DNA of 64,000 nt from Pomphorhynchus laevis. Taxonomy: Eukaryota; Acanthocephala; Palaeacanthocephala; Echinorhynchida; Pomphorhynchidae. Of this stretch, positions 24,905 through 36,900 are shown piece by piece. The stretch covers positions 124,001 to 188,000 of the forward strand of contig WNNJ02001487.1 in the NCBI GenBank assembly GCA_012934845.2, written 5' to 3'. Below the pieces are notes generated by a model. That model was not told the DNA's origin. It saw nothing but the letters and a program-made list of their open reading frames with translations, and did not search any database. The translations under genes and the position numbers were made by a program. How positions within the stretch are numbered: position 1 is the stretch's first letter; the number at the start of each line of letters is the position of its first letter.

Positions 24905-25330
24905 ATATGCTGTTATGATGGGTCGAAGAATATGGGCCGAGAACTGATAACATAGCACTACCTACTGATTACCTCTAATCCTCATTCTAATACATGGTCT
25001 GTAATTTATTAGTCAATTCATAACAAATTGACTTCTTGCAAATTTATTTTTTTTATTTTTACTTGATATAAGAAAAATAAATATTTATAAATATTCTTCA
25101 TCAAAGAAAATACGTCATTAGCATGTATTTGGCCTCGCTGTCATGTTGGGTCGAGGAGTATTGACCAAAACCTGATTACATGGCAGTTCCTCCTAATGTC
25201 ATCTAATCCTTATTCTGAAACATCGTCTTTTATTTATTAGTCAATTCATAAAAATTGACTTTTATTTTATATTTCAATTTAAAATCTAAACTTTATATAA
25301 ATATAAAGTTTAAACTTATATGAATACAAT
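24905..25330 (-). repeat. two minus-strand copies of the dispersed repeat family
   Basis: Read on the plus strand here the family appears as its reverse complement. The first copy (24905-25065) has 'gatgggtcgaagaatatggg', 'taacatagcac' and 'ctgattacctctaatcc'. The second (25090-25330) has 'catgttgggtcgaggagtat', 'ccaaaacctgatta' and 'cagttcctcctaatg'. Both then run into 'attagtcaattcataa' and the A/T-rich middle. Confidence 0.7.
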
Positions 25331-25339
25331 TGTGTACAA

Positions 25340-27700
25340 TTTGAAACGTTTACGTTTTAAAAACAATTTGAAACGATCACGTTTTAAAAACAATGTTATG
25401 ATCGATAGCCAGTTAGTATGAGTGAAGGTTGTAGATTTTTCTAATCAGCTTGCACCATCCATAAAAAAAGTATTTAAAATTGTGGCTAATTAATGCTTTC
25501 CCAGTCAAGTTTATAGAATGCAAGATGACAAGGTGTAAATGTGATCTTATAACACGAACAAGTGCTGTTCGTATATCACTATTTTATTTCGTTTAATGCT
25601 CCAAGCACAATTTCAGTTCACACTTATCTGTTAATACGACAAAAATATTGCAATAGTTGTGCAAAGGGAATTCACACATTTGTTTGTGAGGGCATCAAGT
25701 GTTTGAAATTGTCAGGCCAATTTAGATTCAACAACAGCTGTAAAATAACCAGGATCAATGAACTGGTCATAATCTTTATGATCGCCTAAGCACTGTATAA
25801 TGGCTCCGCTGTTTAGCTCTTAACGTCAATCAATATGATCATAATAGCTGAGTGCATATGTGATGCATACGACCGATGTTTTATTGAACTCTGCATGATC
25901 TTTCTCTATCATAAAGGCAATTACAGCACGATCTGACTGTAGAAGTCTGTAAATAAATTTATTTTCTGCTCGTATTATAAACTTGACAAAGTATTCGCAT
26001 GCGACTTAATTACTAAATATAAAACGATCAATATAAAGTATTTAGTTGAGATCTTGTTACTACAAGGAAACATTATATTTTTAAAGGATAATCCCTAAAG
26101 ACAATGTATAATGACTTTTGTAACTAAACTATCAATGATATTTAATCAATCATTGCGACATAAGTTATGCTCATTACAGCTCATAAAATGAAATCGCAAG
26201 AGAGATAGCAAGTAAACGTTTTACATAATATAGTAATACGAAAAAATAATCAAAGTAACTTTAAAGATCATTACATAACATTGTAAACACTGGATAATAG
26301 CAAACCTATCAGCCTTTTGGTGATGATAGTAAACCGAAAAATAGGCATATTATACAATATGGTTGTGATATAACCTCCTGTAAAATATTAATAAATTTTA
26401 AATACAATTATACGTGACTATAATAATTATTAAAATTATTCAATGTATTATTTAATTGTGTGAATTGTTAGTAAGTGAAACTACTTTAGTTATATCTTGT
26501 ATCTTTAATTAACCCAATAATGCTAACGTCATACATAGAGTAATTAGAAAGTAAATTATACAGTGCAATAAATTAATTTATCAGTGAATTTAAAAATTCA
26601 TTTAACATATAAAATACAAAAATACATTTAAAATAAAAATGGTAGAATAAAACCATTCATTGGATTAGAGATTAAAAGATTAATATTTTAACATTTAACG
26701 GATATCATCATAAAAGTAATCACTTTCGAAAAAGAGACATATAACATTGTCAATGTATAGTTTTACTGACAAAACTGTTTCTGTCATGTTCTCGGGTTAA
26801 TCCCTATATAACTCTTCAAATTTGCTCAAATACATTAGTTTGTGATCATCTTGTCTGCTGAATCGATAAATTTAAGTAGTACCGTTCTTAACACATAATA
26901 TATTTTATAAATATTATATTAATATTATAATATTCTAAATATTATATTGTAATTAGAATTGTAAATTTATGGTACATAGTCGCATAAGACGACAACGGTT
27001 ATCACAATTGATTAAGGCAACTAGGGAACCTTGTTTATATACAAACGTATAAATAAACGTATAAAACTTGTAGATATGCAGTTGTTCAAAAATATTGAGA
27101 TTGCAAAGATAATTTTTAAATTTTTAAAAATAATAAATTATAATTAATAAATTTAAAATTACAGATGTGCAAAGTAACATGTTTTGTTTATTATATTGTC
27201 GGAGTTTATTTGATTCTTCAAAATTATCCAATAAATTAACTCAATGGTAAACAACATTTGTGTTACTGAATAAAGCAGTAATTTTCAATCCTGTCAAACA
27301 AAAAGAACATGAATTGACAATCTTTAAAGATAAATAAAATTATTTTTATATTCTTGGAGTACATTGATTAACATCCAAAAGTATCAAAATATTACACATG
27401 TCTCAGTGTTAATATTAATATTAATCTCAAAGGACAAATATTCGCTAAAAACGATTAATAGTTTACTTGAACTACTAGGTTAATCGTTATGACAGGAGAA
27501 ACAAGTGCTGTGCAAACATGTTCAACTGCAGTGTAATATTAAATGCAGCTTTTTGCTTAGTTTTATAGATCAGTTTCAGTAAGTTGCTAAGTGCAGCACT
27601 TCAAAAAAATGAATGAACAGTTTCCATTGGTCAATTCAGATATCAGTAAATTACTATCAGTAGGGAATAACAGTTAAAAACCAATTTCTTAGGACAATCA
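25340..27700. other. AT-rich spacer upstream of the zinc-finger gene
   Basis: No convincing gene. A 75-codon frame at 25562-25789 has no recognisable motif and no splice context that would support it. This stretch would hold distal control sequence of the zinc-finger gene if any exists. Confidence 0.4.
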
Positions 27701-27710
27701 GTAGATCACT

Positions 27711-27718
27711 TATATAAA
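27711..27718 (+). promoter_or_regulatory. possible TATA box of the zinc-finger gene
   Basis: TATATAAA lies 43 bases upstream of the first ATG of the zinc-finger gene, with 'gcatcagtg' (an initiator-like TCAGT) just before the ATG. In DNA this A/T-rich a TATA match is weak evidence. The spacing to TCAGT is longer than the usual 30 bases. Confidence 0.3.
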
Positions 27719-27760
27719 TGTAAAGTACATTTTGACAATGCTCCTTTCGCATCAGTGAAA

Positions 27761-27979
27761 ATGCCAAAAAGATCATTCTACATATCCGAATTACTTTCAA
27801 AAAGATTCGAAGAAAATAAAGAAAACATCGAGCCTTTTAATAAACATGGACGCTTTGAAACCTTAAATTTTAAAACGGAAGTTGTTACGACTAATGAAGA
27901 TTGCACTAAGAATGATAATATAAAAAGAAAACGTGTACCGGAAGAAGATATTGCTCGGTGCAATGAACCAGAAGAAAAG
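27761..27979 (+). CDS. zinc-finger gene exon 1 (SNAG-like N-terminus)
   Basis: 73 codons from ATG to the donor 'gaaaag|gtaatt', ending in phase 0. After the SNAG-like start come acidic and basic stretches ([17 protein letters not shown]) that look disordered; KRKR could serve as a nuclear localisation signal. The open frame also has six upstream bases, but ATG at 27761 is the first methionine codon in a fair context (gtgaaaATGcc). Confidence 0.75.
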
Positions 27980-30900
27980 GTAATTAATTAATAGTCATGG
28001 AATGTATATCAGTTTAGTTTTGTATTAAAAAATATTTATTTATTCCAGAATATTTGTTAATATATCTATTTATTTAAATAAAAATATTGAACAAATCAGC
28101 TATTTGAGAATGTGAATATCACTTTGTACTGTGCATAAATATTATTGATGCATTATTTTGTAATATAAAATTAAATAATAAAAAAATCAAAATATTGTAA
28201 TGTAAAAATTTGTTATAATTCAGATATCTTACAAGTAAAATTGGAATGATTTTACTATAAATCATTCCAATTTTTATTATAAGTAAAATATGAACTGATT
28301 AATAGATAATATACTATATATTAGATTTCAAGCCATCGAGGACCTCCAATGTTATAAAGATGCTGTTCCTATTTAGTGACACAACATAACATCGAGCCCA
28401 AATATGTGTCAATGATGTATTTCCATTGATTACCAAATACTAAATTATTATTATTTAACAATTTAAATTAAATTCAATTATTATAAGGGTTACCCGCAAA
28501 TGGGTCCCATAAAGATAATATTGGTTTTCTTTAAGAATAGGCCGTCATCTGATTCTCACTATGATTCCTTTCATTCTCAATCTGCCTGTTCTGCAAACTG
28601 ATCCTGATTATTTCGGCAAGAATCCGCGCTAGACAGTCCCATCTGTAAAATCTAGTCTCTCTCAACGTGTTTACGGGCCGGTGAACGTAAACATTGGGAT
28701 ACAGATTTTGCCAGCGTCAAGCTAATTTTTGTTCTCAACCACGAAATGACACTTGGATAACTTTTCTTGTTTCATACTAATTCTCGATGGTATATCCTGT
28801 ATTACTCTCTGCGCCGATCCACCAAACCTACCTGAAGAAGCAAACACGACCTGGCAGAATGAACCCTGTTCAACCTCTGGGATGCTAAATTATTGTTAAT
28901 TTCAACACACACTGTATTGAAATTTGTATGAACTGATTTATAGATAATATACTATATATATTTATAGATAATATTAAAAAGATATAAAAATATTAAAAAT
29001 ACATGTGACAATAAGAAATATTAAAACAGCTTTTAAAAGATTTACTTAATAGTTAAATTATATTTCATAAGCATTTGAGATTAATCGATATTAAAACTAA
29101 GTTATTTATTTTAGAACATATTATCGAAGAAAACATTTCAATATTAAATCAAAAACTATTAGAAAAATAAGATTTTTGGATTAAAACGCTTAATTCCATG
29201 TACCCATTAGGATTGAATGACGTGGTACAAGGAATTGGCAGGAGTAGTATAATACATAATAAACAACTATATTATAATAATCCGGTTAAACGCAAACCAA
29301 GAAGTCATGGTGATAAAAGGAATAGGAAAAATAGAGTTAAAAATATTAAATATAGAAACAGAATGGAAACAGAATGCAATTGTAAAAGTCTTAGTTTTGA
29401 TAAAATAAATGAACATATATGTACCCATAATCTAGAATTAATTGAAAATTGTGAATTAAGAAAGCTGCTATCAAAAGGGTATAAATATAGATTAAATAAT
29501 AACAACGACAAAAATAAAATTTACAATTCGTTATATAATAACTTAAATGATTACTTTAGTAAGCTGATTAATAGTGAAAGCTCGAATATATCTAAGATAA
29601 ACATTTGGAAAGATTATATATTTGATAAAATTAAAAATAAAATGAAAATAACAAACAATTTTACAAATTTGCAATTAGTTAAAGATAACTTTGGTAATCA
29701 AACGATTAACAATTAAATTTGGAAAGAAAATGAAAATAACAAACAATTATATAAGCAAAGATAAAATTAATAAAGAAATGTATTTAAAGGATACATTAAA
29801 TTAAAGGATAACTATATAATAACAACTATTGATAAAGGCAGTTATCGCTTTGTCTTTATATGCAAACAGCTTTATTAGGATATACTGATGAAAGAAGTTA
29901 ATTATAATGATTTTAATGTAAACGCAACATATGAATGCAGTGATTTAAATTTAGAAACAATTATTACAAATCATTGCTCTATAATGGATAAGAAAATAAA
30001 CTCATGAAACATAAATCTAACCTGAATTTAATAAGTGAAATTTAAGTGAAATTTTGATGTCAATTATTCAGAAACAATTAGTACAAATCACTCTTCTATA
30101 ACGGATAAAAAGGGTATAAAAATTGAATCAGATAATAAAACTATACCTATATTATATTGGAATCCAAAATTACATAAAAATCCAATAAAACCTAGGTTCA
30201 TATGTAGTGCGTTTAAATGTACATTAAAACCACTTTCTGTCTATATGAATAAAATACTTAAAGTAATTAAAGCACACTTTTAAAAAATATTGCAAGGTAA
30301 TCGAAATTAATACTGGTATAAAACACTATTTCAGTATTAATTCTACAAAAGAATTTTTAGAACACACAGAAGGAATACATTTTCAGAATATAAATACTTA
30401 AGTTTTAGATTTAGCAGACATTAAATAAGCGTAAGAAAAAACCATCAAGCAAATATTTTAATCCATAAATATATTTATTAAATAAAAATATAATAATATG
30501 TTATTTATATTAAAATATATTATATATTAAAAATATTTGTAATTCAATAATATATTTATTTTATCCATAAATATATGGGTAAAATTAAATAAATATAAGC
30601 CTTAAATATTTTGATAAATCAAAATTATTTAAAAGTAGTGACATCCATATTCAGATAGATTAAAGGTGTTCCTATGAGAGCTAAGTAGCCCAATTAAAGG
30701 TGACTTATTTTTAAGTCACCTTAATATGAATTTGTTCATAACTGTTTAAAAAATAAATTTAAATTATATAAAGATATGAAACTATGTTTCGATATATTGA
30801 TATATATGTATTTTATTCTAATAAGTTTTATTCAATAAGCGAACAAATTTACCCAGGTAGCCTCATTCTTAAAAAAAGCATTATTAATGATATTAATAAT

Positions 30901-33900
30901 ATTAATGATAAAGAAGGTGTATATCTAGATATGAACATTAAATTAACATTAACTAAAACTACTATTAATTTATATCGTAAAGATGACATATTTAAATTTA
31001 CAAGAAACATATTTTTGCATGAGCATTCATGCATACCATATAATATAAAATATAATACATTAAATAATGAAATTTTAAGAATTGCAACAATATGTAATGA
31101 TATTGGCTTTCTTCAAAATCATTTAAATAATTTAATAGATACATATTTTAAACTAGGTTACTATAAAAATAACATCAAGCAGAAAATAATAATATATAAT
31201 TAACGAAATAGTATTAAAAATAACTTTAAAATCATTACCGGAAAATTTTTATGGATAGATAATAAATAATATACTTTGCATTAGAATAAGATACTTGTTA
31301 ATAAAATTTTATCAAAGGAAATATGCCATTTGCATGAATTAAAATACGACATTTGATAATCAAATTTCATCAGAGAAAATACTTCATCAGCAACTATTTA
31401 TCCCCGTTGTTAAGTTGTGTCGATGAATAAATGTCGAAATGCATAATATGTTATTTATTAGTCAATTCGTAAAAACTGTTTTTTTTTTTAATTTCCAATT
31501 ATTTATTTTAACTTGATATAAATAGATTAATTCGAGAATTTAATAATAGGAATACATTTTACAACTGCATAGATACAGATATTAATATTAAGATAATATA
31601 TTAATATTTTATACACGAATATTGACTTAAATGTAAAATATTAAAGATATTAAAGATACATTAATAATTTCAAGTAAACATATTGAATTTAATTTAAAAT
31701 ATTAAATATTTTTAAATATAAGATATTAAATATTTTAATAGAAAAGATTTAAAATATTCAAGATATTTAAGATACATTAATATAAAATATTAAAGATATA
31801 AAATATTAAAGATATAAAATATTAAAGATATAAAATATTAAGGTTATTATTTTTTAATATTGACTTTAATGAAAAAAATTGATATATTAAAGATATTAAA
31901 GATACACTTATATAAAATATTAAAAATATAAAAAATATTTTATATAAAAATTACAAATGATATAAATGATATAAAATTATAGAAAATGATATAAAGTTAG
32001 AATTAAAGAAAATTTTTAAAAGATTTTTGAAGAGGCTAATTGCATTAGCGAAAATTTACTAATAAAGTTGATTTGTTTTATGATTCCCTTGGAAAAAGTC
32101 AAGGCATGATTTGTCAAAACATTTTTAGAAACGATCGAGATACTTTTGTTGTGATCAATGTGACAAATCTTTCGACAGACCGTCGCTACTAGACCGCCAC
32201 GTTCGGATACACACAGGTTAAATTTCCTTTTAAAACTTTATATTTAAGAGAGAATTTTAGGCGAGCGACCATTTACATGTCAAACTTGTGGTAAACGATT
32301 TACCACAACGAGTTCCTTAAATACACACGCTCGTATCCATACTGGCGAAAAACCACACACTTGCAAACAGTGTGGTAAGGCGTTTACTGCTAACAGCAAT
32401 CTCTATTATCATAAGCTAACTCATTCAAAGGTAAGTCTATATATTGATAGTTATAAGTAGTAATTTATCGTAATGTTACATTTACATTGTAAATATTAGT
32501 CTAATATTTAGATATAAATATAACTATATCGTGCTCTCAAGTCGATTATTTCGACTTGAGATCAGGACGTTGATTTTTTACAAAGAATTAATACTAGCAT
32601 TAATAGGTGGTTGATCTTGGAGATTGAAGGCACATATTTTCAGATAAAAATGTAAAATATTAAAATTTCTATAATTCAAATTATTAAATATAATTTAATA
32701 ATTGAAATCAGATAGAAAATATATTATTATTTATTTAAAAAATAAATAAAGCTACTTCTATTATTTGTAGATTTGTTTCGTATGCAAGGCACAACACCAC
32801 GAGACTCGTTTAATTTACTTGACAAATTTATATAAAAGTGTAGTCTCCCAATACTTGATTTTACTCTGAACTATAATAAGATATAAATTAGAAATAAAAA
32901 TTTGTATAATAATTTATCTATGATATAAATTAATAATTTATATATAATTTATACTCTTATAATATATAAACTTTTAATCTTTAAACTTTAAATATTAAAT
33001 TTACATTGCAGTAAGGTAATAAGAGAAATAGGCAGTTTCTGTGATAAAACATCATTTTTATACTAAATCTAATTAGGAATACATTTAGAGATTATGGACA
33101 TACCCCCTATCTGTATAACTCCTCACGAAAATAAGATATATCTTTTGTGTTTCTGTAGTGCTGGTTTAGCAAAACTTGTTATGGTGAAGTAAAAATGGCG
33201 TGATTTTTAGTAAAACTCTGAATTTTTAAGGACTGCCCAAATAGTTTTCAGAGCTTTTACAAAAACTTTCTAATTTTGAGATATAAACGATTACAATTGG
33301 GCTTGTTGAAGACCACTAATTAACCAAATCAGGTCGCTGAATATATGTAATTTATACGAATTATAAATTAAAAATGATGTTGAATAAAAATAAAATTATA
33401 AATAATTAAATAATAATCAATAATTATAAATAATAAATAATTGTTATATAAGATTTTATATAATTTATATCAAGTTAAAAATCAAAATTTAAAATAAACG
33501 TCAATTTTTAAGAATTGACTAATACACAATATACGATGTGTCAGAATAAAGATTAGAGGTCTAAGGGATAAACTACTGTGTTAACATGTTTCGATCTGTT
33601 AACACAGACCGAAATATAACACAAACCGTTATATTTTATCAGATCAGCTAACTGAGTCTACGTATTTTATATTGTTTATAAACTAAAAATAATACTGAAT
33701 AAAATTTAAATAATAAATAAATCAACAAGTAAATAATTATAAATAATAAACAATTATTATATAAGATATTTATATAATTTATATCAAGTTAATATTTAGA
33801 ATAAAAGTAAATTTTATGAATTGATTAATAAATAACAGACGTTGAATTTGAATAAGGATTAGAAATTATCAAGGGGAATTGCAATGCTGTCAGGTTTCGG

Positions 33901-36900
33901 CCTCTAATTCTTCGACCCGACATAGCAGCTGGCTAAATATACGCAAATGACGCATTTCCTCGGATAAAATTTGACTATTTAGTGTAATATTAATAATACA
34001 TTATAAATAATTACAAATAATTGATTATGTAAGATTTTTTAAAATTTATATAAAGTTAATTTTTTATTAAAATTAAAAATAAGTCGACTTTTATGAATTG
34101 ACTAATACATAATAGACGACGTATCATAATAAAGATTAGAGGTCATCAGGAGGAACTGCTATGTTATCAGGTAAAAATTCACAAAAATTGAATTTTTAAG
34201 ATTATTATATTATAAAAATCTAAATGATATAACATCTTAACATAAAATATTAATTATTTAATTATATCGGATAAAATACGTATAATTATTAATTATAATT
34301 ATATAATATTAATAATTATTCAGATCAGCTAACTGAGTCTTCGTATTTTATATCACCTTTAAATTAAAAAATAATGCTTGATAAAATTTAAAGAGAGTTA
34401 GAGTTAAGAATTTTCCTAGAGTTAAAGTTTTGAGATTAGAGATCACCATGAGGAACCTTCGTAAAAACTTCGTAAAAAGATAAAATACATGTTTTTGTCC
34501 ACTAAATATGTAATATTAAATGGTGTGCATATCAATAAAAATATGTGTTGATAATGTTTATTTTAATGCATATTATAGAATGTGTTAAAACGTATAGCTG
34601 AGAATTTGTCAAATAGAAATCTAAATAGCACGTTTTACGTGCTCACAGAAGTTAAGTGATTTAAAAGTTAAGTTATTTTTAAGTTCACAAAACAATTTCG
34701 CAAGTCAAAATCAAAAAATAAACACTATAATACTGGATTATCGTAAAGTAAAGGCCCGTTTCAGAAGGCACGTCGAAGTTAACTGCTTTATCCGTTTTGC
34801 CATGGATGCTGCTGGGTTCTCGTCTCGCCTCGAGCCAACAGGTTTGCCCCGATACGATGGAAAGCGGCTCGACGGCGCTACATCAATCCCCCTGGCAGGA
34901 TAGCAAACAGCTCGTGTGCGAATTTACTTGCCCGAGTCCGCTTTCTCTTTGTTATGAGAATATGGCCGTCAATGGTTGTGGATCAAACGACGGTTATTAT
35001 TTTGCGCCCATCGCTATTAACACATTGGGCTTGTTCGGTCAGGATACTAAAGAGTTCATCTGAAACCTAGGCACACGATTAATCCGAACTACCCGTGAGC
35101 CTCAAGCAGCCAAGTTTTTTATAGAGCGCACGAGTGTTGCCGTTCAACGAAATGTTGAGTGTATGCTCGAGGCAGCACATAACAATCAAATTCCTGCTTT
35201 TTAGATTGTATTTTAATTCTTTAGTACAAATAAAGAATTGTTTTAAAAATATTGGTTTTTATATTTGCTTCATTATTAATCTCATTTTTAAGGATTCTGT
35301 AAAATTTAGATTAAACCTCATCAATGTGTTATTTGTGAAAAACAATTTTCCACACCAGGTGATCTTCGAAATCACTTTTATGTTCATACAGGACAATGGC
35401 CTTTGAGATGTCCTTGCGGAAGGGGATTTGTTAAACAAAACAACATGCGTGTTCATTTAATGACACATTTAGGTTAGTACTTCAGTCAAAATAATAAACT
35501 AAGTGTTAACTAATTGTCGCATTTTCTTAAGGGATCAAACCATTTTCATGCGAGATATGTAAACGAAGATTTACTGTAATCTGTAACATGAAAACACACA
35601 TGATGACTGTACATGGTAAGTAACGACTGAAACGTCAATTAGAAAATTTGTTAAAAATAAAGTACAGTATTACGATTAAATTGATTTATCAATTTAATCG
35701 TAATTGATAAAAATTAATTGATAATTAATTTTAATCAATTTAATCGATAATTAAATCGATTTCTTAAATAATTAAAATACATGAATTAAATTAAAACTAT
35801 AAATATTTTATAAATATTTATAAAATATTTGTAAATATTTACTATATATATTTTAATAAACAAAATGTCTTCATTGTTTCCACTGATTCGAAATCGGGTT
35901 GTGGAGGCACTGCACGGACAAGACGTGACCAAGTATCACGGTCTTGAGTAGCCGACCAGACTACCTCTTCATGAAGTCCTAAGCGTTTATTTGCAAGATG
36001 AAGACTTTGATCTCTCCACCTTTACCGAGGTCTGCCTCGGGATCTCCTTGCAGAAAATTTTATCTGGAAGACTTTACGAGGAAGATCGCCCTAGCCATCC
36101 TCAAAAACGTGGCCCAGTCACATCAGCTGGCATCTTTCAACGTAGAAGAGCAGCGACTTTGCTTCAGGATTCTCGCAAATGACCGAGCTTCGATATTTAT
36201 CTCAAAGGCTGAAGCCGCCCACACCACGAAGGAATTTTTTCGGTTGCCTGTCGGTCGGTCAACCGAAATGTCCTTTCGGTCAGGATCCAAAGTTCAAGCT
36301 CATAATTGAGGATATGAAAACTGAACAATACATTAAAAGCTGATCCGTGATTCCTCGAACAGAACGACTTCCACATTGCTACTCCAGCATAGTCCCTAGA
36401 CTATCGGTCCTTAGTTCAAGGATCCTGGCAAATAGCTTACTAGGTAGTCTAATAAGAGTAATAGCATCTAATTTGAACTTCGATTCCTTTTATTATAGAT
36501 CGAAATCACTATCCAAATTGGTCAATCACTAGGAACCTTTCATGTCTTCACAAAGGGCTTTGATCCAAAGCATCTTTGAAGCTGACCGATTATCAAGTTC
36601 GAGACGCTCACCAAACTTCACCCAAGTTGCTTCTTTGATTCATTAATTGCTAGTTAAAGATGTTGACTGTTGTGTGTGTCTATGTACCCAACACTAGCTA
36701 GGAATACGCTGCGAGTAAACCCGCGAGTTATTCTCTCATTTTATTGGCCGAATTTAATGCTCACATTTACAGTGACTATGCTACCTGAAGGGGGAATGGT
36801 GAAAAGGAACAGAACCCCCGATCTTAACGAGATTGGTGTTGAGTTGTTGCATTTCTGTTGTCCATTTTTGACTACAAGTCTCAAGGACGCCAAACGTTCA

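Noticed and set aside
28310-28400. Hammerhead-like motif in the diverged repeat copy ('ccatcgaggacc')
   Set aside because: Neither CTGATGA nor GAAA is preserved, so no core can be named.
29305-29511. Minus-strand 68-aa leucine/phenylalanine-rich frame
   Set aside because: Complement of the lysine/asparagine-rich Penelope-like ORF; a shadow.
35134-35406. 90-aa plus-strand and 65-aa minus-strand frames over zinc-finger exon 4
   Set aside because: Both are shadows; the real exon frame encodes two fingers with splice sites in phase.
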